Source of the DNA: Fimenecus sp051881455 | GTDB taxonomy: Bacteria; Bacillota; Clostridia; Oscillospirales; Acutalibacteraceae | Length of the DNA: 64,000 nucleotides | Assembly: GCA_051881455.1 (NCBI GenBank) | Contig: JBJEPX010000005.1 | Coordinates: 1-64,000, forward strand | Direction of reading: 5' to 3' | Shown here: piece after piece, positions 1-8,416 of the stretch | How positions within the stretch are numbered: position 1 is the first letter of the stretch | Layout of the letters: each line of letters opens with the position of its first letter | Translations under genes and position numbers: made by a program | Notes under the pieces: generated by a model | Seen by the model: only the letters and a program-made list of their open reading frames with translations | Database searches by the model: none | Told to the model about the DNA's origin: nothing

Positions 1-388
1 CAGAGATAACAACCTTCTTTGCGCCTGCATTGATGTGAGCCATGCTCTTCTCTTTTGAGCAGTAGAAGCCTGTGCACTCAAGAACTACGTCAACACCGAT
101 TTCGCCCCAAGGAAGCTCAGCAGCGTTAGCCATAGCATAGATTTTAAGAGTTTTACCGTCAACAGTGATTGTGCCTGCCTCGTCATCAGCGGAGATTGTG
201 TGAAGATTCTCGCCGATTCTGCCGCAGTAACCGCCCTGTGCGGTGTCATACTTAAGAAGGTTTGCGAGCATTGAGGGTTTTGTAAGGTCGTTGATAGCAA
301 CTACATCATAGCCCTCTGCGCCGAACATCTGTCTGAAAGCAAGACGTCCGATACGGCCAAAGCCGTTGATTGCAACTTTAACTGACAT
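1..388 (-). CDS. gap: Glyceraldehyde-3-phosphate dehydrogenase (5' part, cut by window edge)
   Basis: This is the N-terminal 129 codons of NAD-dependent GAPDH, the cytoplasmic glycolytic enzyme that oxidises glyceraldehyde-3-phosphate to 1,3-bisphosphoglycerate. The start reads MSVKVAINGFGRIGR, the canonical Rossmann nucleotide-binding motif, followed by VVAINDLTKPSMLANLLKYD, which matches the family closely. The segment ends before the catalytic cysteine, which lies beyond the left edge. The ATG at 386-388 has a GGAGG ribosome binding site about 7 nt upstream. A well-formed sigma-A promoter lies further upstream at 444-472, so it probably heads its own transcript, divergent from the ATPase gene at 587. 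Confidence 0.96.
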   Translation of the reverse strand, partial: MSVKVAINGFGRIGRLAFRQMFGAEGYDVVAINDLTKPSMLANLLKYDTAQGGYCGRIGENLHTISADDEAGTITVDGKTLKIYAMANAAELPWGEIGVDVVLECTGFYCSKEKSMAHINAGAKKVVIS

Positions 389-443
389 TTTGAATTCCTC
401 CAAATAAATTATTACTAATATTATTCGCATTAGTGCGATTATT

Positions 444-472
444 ATTTTATATCTTTTCAATGAAATATGCAA
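444..472 (-). promoter_or_regulatory. Sigma-A promoter of gap
   Basis: On the minus strand a -35 box TTGCAT (467-472) and a -10 box TAAAAT (444-449) are separated by exactly 17 nt. A short palindrome CGCACTAATGCG (426-437) lies just downstream near the expected transcription start and could be an operator; that is inference only. Confidence 0.6.
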
Positions 473-586
473 GAGTATTTTACAAAAAAACGGCAATGTG
501 TGAAAATTTTGTCAATCTGTTCAAAAAACGGCGAATATTTATTGCAAATGGGTATAATATTTATAGTATAAAAGGAGTGTTTGCGT

Positions 587-1222
587 ATGGATTACGGCGT
601 TTGCCGTCAAATTGCCGAAAGAGAGCGAATGCAAAATCTTTTTGACAGCGCTTTTATTAAAAACGACAGCAATATGATGCGAGAGCAGTACAAGGCTTTA
701 AGAAATTTTGAGTTTAACTGTAATTTTGATTTTAAGCCACAGAGCGTTAATGTTTCATCTCTTGCCGAAAATATTTCCGCCGCCTGCGACGCTATTGCCG
801 CGCCCTTGGGCGTAAGCTTTATTTACTGCGGAAACCAATCGTCCCCCGTAAGGGGAAACCGCCGCCTTATCTCAAAGGCACTTTTAAATCTGCTCTCAAA
901 CGCGTATCTTTACGGCTCGGAAAGCCTTGTAACCGTCAAAACGGTTGACACGGCAGATTTTGTAAGGCTTGAGGTTCAAAGCGGAGGTATGTTTTTGTGT
1001 GAAAACGAAAAGGGAAGAGGACTTTCCTTTGTAAGACGGGTGTGCACACGACACGGGGGAAGTTTTTTTATTGAAAGCGATATTCTGTATTCTCGCGCGG
1101 TTATGATTTTGCCCAAATCCCGGGGCGTTGAAAAAGCAGCACAGTCAGCGGACTTTATGACTCTTATAAACGACCGCCTTTCCCCCGTGTATGTGGAATT
1201 TTTCGGTATGGAGTATCATTAA
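587..1222 (+). CDS. Orphan GHKL/histidine-kinase-like ATPase protein
   Basis: This 211-residue cytoplasmic protein resembles the ATP-binding half of a sensor histidine kinase. The N-box is visible (LLNLLSNAYLYG, around residues 100-111) and a G2-type lid follows (KGRGLSFVRRVCTRHGG). The usual DxGxG box is degenerate (QSGGM), and there is no dimerisation/phospho-acceptor His region, HAMP or membrane segment. It may therefore be an anti-sigma-like kinase, a phosphotransfer partner, or a non-catalytic relic. An in-frame TTG at 581 exists, but ATG 587 has AAGGAG at 572-577 with good spacing. A TATAAT at 552-557 is a likely -10 box. It stands alone between gap (divergent) and a convergent gene. 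Confidence 0.6.
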   Translation: MDYGVCRQIAERERMQNLFDSAFIKNDSNMMREQYKALRNFEFNCNFDFKPQSVNVSSLAENISAACDAIAAPLGVSFIYCGNQSSPVRGNRRLISKALLNLLSNAYLYGSESLVTVKTVDTADFVRLEVQSGGMFLCENEKGRGLSFVRRVCTRHGGSFFIESDILYSRAVMILPKSRGVEKAAQSADFMTLINDRLSPVYVEFFGMEYH

Positions 1223-1299
1223 AAAAACATAAATAAACCCAACGGCGCGGTTGTAGGAGCGGGTGTCAATGCCCGCCCGTGAAATCATATGTAATCAAA

Positions 1300-1326
1300 C
1301 TGCGGGAGCATATTATGCTCCCGCAG
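1300..1326. terminator. Perfect hairpin after the ATPase gene
   Basis: CTGCGGGAGCATA pairs with TATGCTCCCGCAG (13 bp). The T-tract is not immediate (a run of T starts about 18 nt later), so it is a probable but not textbook terminator. It sits between two convergent genes. Confidence 0.45.
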
Positions 1327-1400
1327 TACATTTAATATCTCATTTTTTTGTTAATCAGAGAATTACCATTTGATTGTATTATCACGCCAATGGTGGTTTT

Positions 1401-1474
1401 GTAGGGTGCCTCGCCCTCGGCGCACCGTTAATTTTGCGAAATTTTTACGGGCTGTCGAGGTCGTAAACCCCTAC
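1401..1474. repeat. Dispersed intergenic repeat module (copy 1)
   Basis: A segment beginning GTAGGGTGCC and ending CCCCTAC recurs in inverted orientation at about 30920-30993 with only scattered substitutions. Both copies share the core GACCTCGACAGCCCG and ACGGTGCGCCGAGG. It contains no gene. It belongs to the CCCTAC-ending modules found in several gaps of this window. Confidence 0.7.
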
Positions 1475-1492
1475 GATACCACCCCGAACTTT

Positions 1493-4400
1493 TTACAGAT
1501 TTAAATTTATTGTATTTGTATATGTTCTGTACTCTTTGCCTGTTTCGTCATCTACAATGTATGCATAAACATAAAATGTAGCAACATCCATGCCGGGGCA
1601 TAACATTTCCGGGGAGATAATTACTTCAGGAGTTGAACTGTTGATATACTCGTAACGAATTCCGCGGTTGGTTTTCTCAGCAGGATAGCCTATTTTAAAA
1701 AGCATTGTGCCATTTTTAGGATAATACGGACAATCAAAAGAAATCTTGATGTTTCCGTCTTCAAGTCTTACTGCCTGAATATTCTCACATTTGCCCACAG
1801 TTTTCATTATAGGCTTATATCTATCGGGCGTAGGATTAGAACTATCAACCGCCGAGTTGGGATTTATATAGGAAATTATTGGATTGTTATTCGAGTAAGT
1901 AACGGTATAATCTGTTACCTCATAAGTTCTGCCAACTAAATCTGTGTGAATGACCTTATAAGTACCGTCAATAAGTCCGTAACGGCAATCATAAGCACCG
2001 CCGTCATTGAAAACAACTGAACAAGTATAATCTTTGTTATATTCAGATATAACAATATACTTATAAGTTGTTTTGAAATCACCGATTGGTGTGTGCAATG
2101 TGATAACAGCTTCTTTTTCACCCGGTGTAGAAGTGTCCCAACCTTCAATATCCCATTCGTCTAATTGATTATTATTTGTTGTTCTGACATCATATATAAT
2201 TTCTTGTGATGCAGATGAAAACTTAATTCTAACAAATGGTTTTTTAGTGCCGACTGAATAATAGTTATCATATGCATTACGGGTATCTTCCGCTGTGATA
2301 TAGAAAGAGTCTTCATAACCGTCACTGTAAACATAAACATAAGCACCGAAAGAGTAGCCTTTACAGGTGATTGGGATATATAATCTGCCTGATGTAATTG
2401 GGGCTGACGGCAAAACTCTTCTAATATCATAATCAAAGAATTCCTCTTCTCTTCCGTCTTTGTAAACTGCATAAACATGAACTTTATCATAGAATTCAGA
2501 GTAAATGTCCTGAATGTTTATTTTTATATTGCTTGGTACTTCAACACGATAATAACTTGGCTTTTCTTTAATTGTTATGGAGTATGAAAGGTCTTGGGCA
2601 ATGCTTTCTCGTTGATAAGTCCAACCGTTGTCATTTGTTGTAACATTGTAAAGATAAACCTTTGCCTCGTGAGTACCGAATTCCGTAATATACTCGTCAG
2701 CTCTTACAGTGTAATAAACTGTTGCAGAGTCAGTACAGTTGCACTTGTAACTTGTAATACCCATAGCCTTTAATTCGCCGTCTGTACCGCTCTCAAAGTA
2801 TATGCTTGGGTCATTAACGGGGTTGTCGCTGAGTTCATATTTAATGTCACCGTAGGTTTCAAATTTGCCGTCGCCAACACATTTTGCAACAGTAACATAA
2901 GGTCTGAAATTAAGCGGTGCATTTGCAACACCGTCAGTTACCGGTCTTGATATAACAGCATAGCCCGTATCACCGTAAATATAGCCGCCAACATAGTCGC
3001 AAAGATATTCACCGTCATAATATAGTTCCAACTCAATAGGCCCTATCTTGTTGGGGTCATAACCTTTGGCTTCAACATCAAGATAAATATCTTTATTTGA
3101 ATCGTTCATTCTTGCAATGACGATACCGCCTGTTGGAAATTCTTCGGGTGCATCATTAACATAATAAGTTTGCCAGCAATATTCATCTAAGCGGTATGAA
3201 TGAATTTCAGGCTTGATAATTACATCATAGTTGAATTTGAGTGTCACATCACCGTAAGCAAATGTGATTGTGTAACCATTGTATGAAGACGGTCTATCAG
3301 TTGACATTGTACCGAATGCCTGAATTTCACCGTCTGCGAGTGTTTTAATCTCATTGGATTTGTCGTCATAATAGACCTTGATTTGAAATTCGCCAAAATC
3401 ACAATCACTATCAACATAAGTATAGTATTTGCTACGGTCGCTTGCATAGTATTTCATTGCCTGCGGTCTTTTGTAAACTTCAAGCTTTATAACCTCTTTT
3501 TCTTCAGGAACTGTATTGTCATAAACCAATACATTTACGGTAAATTGCATACCGTTAGGAGCTTGATAGGTGAGCACCTGAACAGTATCAAGAAGTTGAC
3601 TGTTATAATTAGTAAGCAATTTTGTTTCTTCACAAGATGTCCAGTTTGAGAATGTACCGTCGGAATATACATAACGCCATTTTACATTTTTATATACAGC
3701 AGGGTTTTCTGTACCCATTGGCACAACAATATCTTTACCTGCCGCAGTACATTCCACATTGGTAATTATTCTGGTTGCTGTATCGTTTTTCTCGGTTCTT
3801 GAAACGATTACCTTGAATGAGGCGGTAAATCCGTTATATTCAACTGTGACTGTCTGTTCGCCGATTTTAAGGCTGTTAAAGCCTGAAATCTCACACTTAT
3901 TAACATTTACCTCTTTTCTGCTGCCGTCAGAATAAACTGCATATACTTTAAGACCTTTCAAATCAAGTTGTTCCTGCCACAAATATGATGTTTTGAAATC
4001 ATTAGATGTGATAAGTTCAATTTTCAGCATTTCACGGGTTGTGATACTGTCTTGCTCAACATCAATATTATTCTGCTCTGTAACATCTTCCGTGACAGGT
4101 TCGCTTGTGTCAGGTGGGGTGTCTTCGCTTATGCCTTCCTGAGCGTCTTCGGGGCCGGTTTCAGTAAGAGAGCTAATACCGAAAACTTTACCTATGCCTT
4201 CTAAAATTTCATCAACTGCATAGGCCAATACGCTCTTGCCATCTGATGTGGTAATACTGTTTGCACCAGAAAGAATAATTGCAAATGCTGCTGCTACTGC
4301 TGTGAACCGCATAAGAGCCTTTTTACCGTTTACTTTGTTTCTGATTCGTTTTGAAAGGATTGTGCCGTCTGCGAAAATAAGGGGAAGAACAACTGCAGGA

Positions 4401-4576
4401 TTTTCGTCTTCACATTGCTCTAATGTTTCAATAGCATTAACAAGCTCATCAATGAGTTTACAATCCATTTCGGTATCTTTTTCAAGTTCTTCATCAATAA
4501 GAGCAAAAAGTTCATTTTTAAGAATATTTATAAAATTGTCTTGATTAACAAGTTCTGTAATTTTTGTGTTAGTCAT
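1493..4576 (-). CDS. Membrane-anchored multi-Ig-domain protein, probable anti-sigma partner
   Basis: A 1027-residue protein encoded directly behind an ECF sigma factor; its ATG overlaps the sigma gene's stop by 8 nt, implying translational coupling. Residues 1-87 are acidic and cytoplasmic, 88-106 form one membrane segment (FTAVAAAFAIILSGANSI), and a Ser/Thr/Glu-rich linker (about 138-180) leads to the outside. Residues about 185-258 look like a group 3 bacterial Ig-like domain (LKGLKVYAVYSDGS ... GEQTVTVEY). More beta-sandwich repeats of the same style follow, and the last about 90 residues resemble a fibronectin III-like fold. I infer that the cytoplasmic N-terminus restrains the sigma factor and the large ectodomain senses or binds at the surface. 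No standard zinc anti-sigma motif is visible, so the regulatory role rests on gene order. Confidence 0.65.
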   Translation of the reverse strand: MTNTKITELVNQDNFINILKNELFALIDEELEKDTEMDCKLIDELVNAIETLEQCEDENPAVVLPLIFADGTILSKRIRNKVNGKKALMRFTAVAAAFAIILSGANSITTSDGKSVLAYAVDEILEGIGKVFGISSLTETGPEDAQEGISEDTPPDTSEPVTEDVTEQNNIDVEQDSITTREMLKIELITSNDFKTSYLWQEQLDLKGLKVYAVYSDGSRKEVNVNKCEISGFNSLKIGEQTVTVEYNGFTASFKVIVSRTEKNDTATRIITNVECTAAGKDIVVPMGTENPAVYKNVKWRYVYSDGTFSNWTSCEETKLLTNYNSQLLDTVQVLTYQAPNGMQFTVNVLVYDNTVPEEKEVIKLEVYKRPQAMKYYASDRSKYYTYVDSDCDFGEFQIKVYYDDKSNEIKTLADGEIQAFGTMSTDRPSSYNGYTITFAYGDVTLKFNYDVIIKPEIHSYRLDEYCWQTYYVNDAPEEFPTGGIVIARMNDSNKDIYLDVEAKGYDPNKIGPIELELYYDGEYLCDYVGGYIYGDTGYAVISRPVTDGVANAPLNFRPYVTVAKCVGDGKFETYGDIKYELSDNPVNDPSIYFESGTDGELKAMGITSYKCNCTDSATVYYTVRADEYITEFGTHEAKVYLYNVTTNDNGWTYQRESIAQDLSYSITIKEKPSYYRVEVPSNIKINIQDIYSEFYDKVHVYAVYKDGREEEFFDYDIRRVLPSAPITSGRLYIPITCKGYSFGAYVYVYSDGYEDSFYITAEDTRNAYDNYYSVGTKKPFVRIKFSSASQEIIYDVRTTNNNQLDEWDIEGWDTSTPGEKEAVITLHTPIGDFKTTYKYIVISEYNKDYTCSVVFNDGGAYDCRYGLIDGTYKVIHTDLVGRTYEVTDYTVTYSNNNPIISYINPNSAVDSSNPTPDRYKPIMKTVGKCENIQAVRLEDGNIKISFDCPYYPKNGTMLFKIGYPAEKTNRGIRYEYINSSTPEVIISPEMLCPGMDVATFYVYAYIVDDETGKEYRTYTNTINLNL

Positions 4577-5120
4577 TGAAAATCCCCCTTTCTTTAAGTT
4601 CTTGCTTAACTTTTTCTTCTGCTTTTTGCCTAATTCTGTAAAGGCGTGTTGTGACAGTGGAAACCGAAATGTTATATTCTTTTGCTATGTCACGCACATT
4701 GCATTTGTCTATGTAACGCCTTCTGTAAATTACCTTTTCTTTGTCACTCATTTCCTTAAATACGGCTTTAATAATTTCATTTTCGGTTTGTTCATCAAGA
4801 CTATCAAAAACAGATAATTCAAAAAACGCATTTTCAGGTGTAACAGCATCCTGAATTTTCTTTTGTTTTTCCATATCTCTAATGTGTTCCTTAACAAAAT
4901 TATCAACCGTTCTGTATAGGAATGCTTTTGGTTGTGCAAATTCTTCCCCCTTGCACAGCCGCTTGTATATAACCATAAAAGCTTCCTGAACACAGTCTTC
5001 TGCCGCATCTTTGTCGTGTCCCGTTCTCAAATACGCATATTTATATAAATTTGTCTTATAATTCTGACAGTATTCTTCCAATAACTTGTCAGCGTTCTTT
5101 TTTATATGAGTTCTTGACAA
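4569..5120 (-). CDS. ECF-type RNA polymerase sigma factor
   Basis: A sigma-70 family ECF factor that would direct RNA polymerase to a small regulon. Region 2 is seen as YKYAYLRTGHDKDAAEDCVQ followed by EAFMVIYKRL and AFLYRTVDNF. Region 4 is the C-terminal helix-turn-helix (RDIAKEYNISVSTVTTRLYRIRQKA). I chose the TTG at 5118-5120 because AAGGAGG lies 7 nt upstream; an in-frame ATG at 5180 would give 203 residues but has no ribosome binding site. The sequence around 5180 (TTTTGTGACATTTT on the minus strand) may instead be promoter. The next gene overlaps by 8 nt and is the likely membrane regulator. Confidence 0.85.
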   Translation of the reverse strand: MSRTHIKKNADKLLEEYCQNYKTNLYKYAYLRTGHDKDAAEDCVQEAFMVIYKRLCKGEEFAQPKAFLYRTVDNFVKEHIRDMEKQKKIQDAVTPENAFFELSVFDSLDEQTENEIIKAVFKEMSDKEKVIYRRRYIDKCNVRDIAKEYNISVSTVTTRLYRIRQKAEEKVKQELKERGIFND

Positions 5121-5265
5121 GACAAAACCTCCTTCCTCTCCGTATAAAAACCGGTCTTTGTAAGGTAGTGGCAAAAACATAAAAATGTCACAAAACTTTT
5201 TAACTTTGCCAAGACAGGTGGGATGCGGTTAACCTATGCCCACCCGATAAAATACATAAAAAAAC

Positions 5266-5503
5266 GGCGGGGGCAAGCCCCCGCCCTACCCGGTTGGAGT
5301 TGGTTTTGCGGGAATTTTGCGGGCGATTCGTGAATCGCCCCTACTCCTTGTCTCCCATGAAAGGGGAGATGTCACGAAGTGACAGAGGGGTTATTCTCGG
5401 GACGATGTGGGTAGCGAAGCGGCGGCGAGGTAGTGAATGACAATCCGGTGGATTGTCAGAGCCGAGCCGTGACCGAACCGCAGTGAGACTCATCGTCCCC
5501 TAC
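5266..5503. repeat. Cluster of palindromic CCCTAC modules filling the gap 5181-5526
   Basis: No gene is visible between 5181 and 5526. Four modules are stacked: GGCGGGGGCAAGCCCCCGCC (5266-5285), GGGCGATTCGTGAATCGCCC plus CTAC (5321-5344), a CACGAAGTGACAGAGGGG module (about 5373-5390), and a longer GGGACGATG...CATCGTCCC unit (5399-5503). The last has an inverted near-copy at about 23840-23935. These are non-coding dispersed repeats of unknown function. Confidence 0.75.
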
Positions 5504-5526
5504 AAGTTAGTAATCGTCCTCTCAAT

Positions 5527-7938
5527 TCAATCAATATAATCCATACAAAGCTTCAAAACGCGCATGGCGGTACGCTGCATTTCGCCTGATGTTATGCCGT
5601 CTGTTTTGCCGAAAGTTTTTAAAAGTGTTCCGTCCGGCTTCTTTTTGCCTGTTCTTTTGCCACCGGGCATAAGCACATCAACGCTTGCGCGGACACGGTA
5701 GCCGTTATCACGCACCTTTGGAAATTCAGGCGACTTGCTGTACCTCATCCACCAGTCGGTCATCACAACGCCCTCATAGCCCCATTCCTTGCGCAGTATT
5801 CTCTCGCAAAGCTCGTAATTATAATGTCCCCAAACGCCGTTTATCTTGTTATAAGAGGTCATTATGCATTTAGGCTTTGCATTTTTAACACAAATTTTAA
5901 ATCCTCTCAAATAAATCTCACGGAGCGCTCTTTCTGACACCCTTGAATCATTATGAGTTCTGTTATACTCCTGATTATTGCAGGCAAAATGCTTCGGACA
6001 CGCTGAAAGTCCCGATGACTGAATCCCCTTAACGGTTGCTGACGCCATTTCGCCCGTGAGGAGCGGGTCCTCGGAGAAATATTCAAAATTTCGTCCGCAA
6101 AGAGGATTGCGGTGAATATTCATACCGGGGGCAAGCAAAATGTCACTGCCCTTTTCTTTCATTTCACGCCCTATGGCGGTGTATATCTCTTCAACAAGCG
6201 CTTTGTCAAAGGAGCAGGCAAAGGCTGTGCCGATGGGGATAAGTGAGCAGTATGAAAGCAGTCTTATGCCTGACGGACCGTCAGTTGTGATTACAGGGGG
6301 AATACCCTTTTGACGCATACTCTCCGTAACGCCGCCCAATGCACCTGCGTTACCCTTTGCACCGAGAGGGCTGTCCATTGTATAGTCGCCTCTTGAAATT
6401 GCTTCAAGCTCGTCCAAATCAAGCTGGGAAACAAATTCTTCAAGGGTGATTTTACCCTCTTTAACATCTTTGAGCTTGTAGCCCTTATCGCCTGTTATTG
6501 GGCGTGATTTTGGCATATTATCACGGATAATTTGCTTTAAATCATATTCGGCGCACTTTACCGGCTCTTTTTTGAGAGCGCCGTTACAGTTAACAAATCT
6601 GTTGAACGGTACTTTCGGTGCAGAGGTTTGATTAAGTTCCAATACCTGCACCGTTTCGTCCTGATAAAAGCTCCATACCTTTTGGGCATTTCTCACATCA
6701 CTGCCTGCATACAAAGTATATTCACCCTGCTCTAATACATAGGAAAATGCAAAGCCGCTCTTTCCGCAGTCGTCATATGAGCAGAAATATTCCTCGGGAA
6801 CGGTGATATTAACAGTTTCACTTTCCTCGGGCGAGAGCACACCTGTTTTTGCAAATCCTGCAAGCTCACGGGCAGGATTTCCGAGGAAGGTGCAGGGCTT
6901 TTCAAGATACACCTCTACAACCTCTTTACCCTCTGCCTTGCCGATATTTTTGACGGTAAAGGAGAGCTCAACTCCCTTTTCCGTCTTTTCGGCACTGTTA
7001 AAGTTTATTTCAAAATCCGTATATGAAAGGCCAAATCCAAAGGGGTAAAGCACCGCGTCTTTATTAAAGGTCTCAAAATAACGGTAACCTACATAAATAT
7101 CCTCTTTATACTCGTTGTATTCTTTGTTTCCAAAGCTTTGAGAAGGGTAGTCCTCATAGCGTTTTGCAATTGTGTCGCTCAATTTACCCGAGGGGGATAC
7201 CTTGCCGCAGAGCAAATCTGCAACGGCATTTCCGCTTTCCATTCCGCCCTGCCAAACAATCATAACAGCGCCGATTTTATCGCCGTACTTTTCCACCCAC
7301 GACATATCAATGATACTGCCGATATTAAGGAGCACCGTTACGCTGTCAAAATATTCTGTAATTAAATCAAGGCTTTTTTCTTCCCCATCGGTGAGATAAA
7401 AACTGCCTTTTTCAAGGGCGTTTTCTCTGTCCTCACCTGATGACCTGCCGATTATATACACGGCGCTGTCGGATTTTTCTGCCGCCGACTTTACAATATC
7501 GGCTGTGAGAACCATATCGGGATAATATCTGGGCCAATGTCCCCAAAACCCATGGTCAATGGGGTTTTCCTTGCTCCATTTTTCGTAAATATCGGAAAGT
7601 TCCGTATTCAAATTCAGCCGCTCACAGTTTTTAAGCCCCTCGGCAAGATTTACGCCGTAAGGCTTTTTTACATCGCCGCCCGAGCCGTAACCCGTGAAAA
7701 ACCAATCAAATTGCAGTCTTGAAAACACAGAAACGGTGTTTTCATTATTAAAAGGCAAAACGCCGTTATTTTTAAGAAGCACCGCGCCATCTGCCGCCGC
7801 ACGGCGAAGAGTTTCAGGCATACCTTCGGTTACGGTTACCTCGCCGAGAGCTTCCAGCGCCTCTTCCTGAGATACTCCGCTAACAAACCTCTCACCGAAG
7901 CTTACCGCCTTGCTGATGATTTTATTTACAATACTCAT
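5527..7938 (-). CDS. GH3 beta-glucosidase with swapped domain order
   Basis: An 803-residue glycoside hydrolase of family 3, with no signal peptide, so probably acting on imported oligosaccharides in the cytoplasm. The domain order is the reverse of most GH3 enzymes. The alpha/beta sandwich domain is N-terminal (AADGAVLLKNNGVLPF), followed by a fibronectin-like domain, then the TIM-barrel domain (ITTDGPSGIRL, GRNFEYFSEDP, CPKHFACNNQE). The predicted nucleophile is the Asp of VVMTDWW, near residue 728. The acid/base Glu is probably in GRSSGEDRE of the N-terminal domain. This arrangement is known from Ruminococcus albus and Butyrivibrio beta-glucosidases, so it is a family feature and not a rearrangement artefact. 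The start has a GGAGG site. Exact substrate cannot be read from sequence. Confidence 0.9.
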   Translation of the reverse strand: MSIVNKIISKAVSFGERFVSGVSQEEALEALGEVTVTEGMPETLRRAAADGAVLLKNNGVLPFNNENTVSVFSRLQFDWFFTGYGSGGDVKKPYGVNLAEGLKNCERLNLNTELSDIYEKWSKENPIDHGFWGHWPRYYPDMVLTADIVKSAAEKSDSAVYIIGRSSGEDRENALEKGSFYLTDGEEKSLDLITEYFDSVTVLLNIGSIIDMSWVEKYGDKIGAVMIVWQGGMESGNAVADLLCGKVSPSGKLSDTIAKRYEDYPSQSFGNKEYNEYKEDIYVGYRYFETFNKDAVLYPFGFGLSYTDFEINFNSAEKTEKGVELSFTVKNIGKAEGKEVVEVYLEKPCTFLGNPARELAGFAKTGVLSPEESETVNITVPEEYFCSYDDCGKSGFAFSYVLEQGEYTLYAGSDVRNAQKVWSFYQDETVQVLELNQTSAPKVPFNRFVNCNGALKKEPVKCAEYDLKQIIRDNMPKSRPITGDKGYKLKDVKEGKITLEEFVSQLDLDELEAISRGDYTMDSPLGAKGNAGALGGVTESMRQKGIPPVITTDGPSGIRLLSYCSLIPIGTAFACSFDKALVEEIYTAIGREMKEKGSDILLAPGMNIHRNPLCGRNFEYFSEDPLLTGEMASATVKGIQSSGLSACPKHFACNNQEYNRTHNDSRVSERALREIYLRGFKICVKNAKPKCIMTSYNKINGVWGHYNYELCERILRKEWGYEGVVMTDWWMRYSKSPEFPKVRDNGYRVRASVDVLMPGGKRTGKKKPDGTLLKTFGKTDGITSGEMQRTAMRVLKLCMDYID

Positions 7939-8094
7939 GGTAAAACCCTCCTTTTATAAAAAAGTATATCATATCCATTGAAAAAATCAATAAACAATTA
8001 TTGTCGGTAGAAATAAGCAAATATTTTTGGATTTTACGGTGAGATTGTATGGCGATGTACGATTTTGTATCTTGCTTTCAAATTGAGCAAAAAT

Positions 8095-8340
8095 GTAGGG
8101 CGGGGGCTTGCTCCCGCCGCAAATAACTTCAATCACCACGGCGGGGGCAAGCATTACTCGCCTGCCGGCTCAGGCAGCGCTTCTGCTCATTTCATTCGCA
8201 GAGGTGTCCACCGGACACCCGCGCCCCCGCCCTACCATACCGCCATTAGTTTATATGTGATTTCACGGGACGATGAGGGCATCGTCCCCTACGAGTTTTA
8301 CGGTAATTTTGCGGGCGATTCGTGAATCGCCCCTACTTCT
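8095..8340. repeat. Palindromic intergenic modules in the gap 7939-8416
   Basis: The 478-nt gap between the GH3 gene's start and the end of the next operon holds no convincing gene. It carries the GCGGGGGCTTGCTCCCGCC module, a second GGCGGGGGCAAGC half, GGGACGATG...CATCGTCCCC and GGGCGATTCGTGAATCGCCC, each associated with CCTAC/GTAGG. These match modules at 5266-5503 and 23701-23935. Confidence 0.7.
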
Positions 8341-8362
8341 CATCATGTCCACCCGCAAAAAC

Positions 8363-8400
8363 AAAACTGCCGAGAAAGAGTTACTCTCTCGACAGTTTTT
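8363..8400. terminator. Terminator of the transketolase/SCP2 operon
   Basis: AAAACTGCCGAGA (8363-8375) pairs with TCTCGACAGTTTT (8388-8400), leaving an AT-rich tract on both sides. It sits just past the last gene of the minus-strand operon. Confidence 0.7.
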
Positions 8401-8416
8401 TAATATGAATGATTTA

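Noticed and set aside
1936..2490. Two extra minus-strand frames inside the Ig-domain gene
   Set aside because: They are other-frame shadows within the continuous 1027-codon frame and have no start signals.
5527..7938. GH3 domain order as a novel rearrangement
   Set aside because: The same reversed order is already known in Ruminococcus and Butyrivibrio beta-glucosidases.
8065..8325. Open frames in repeat gaps (also 23811-24020 and 30751-31005)
   Set aside because: They run through palindromic repeat modules, lack ribosome binding sites and have no protein-like composition.
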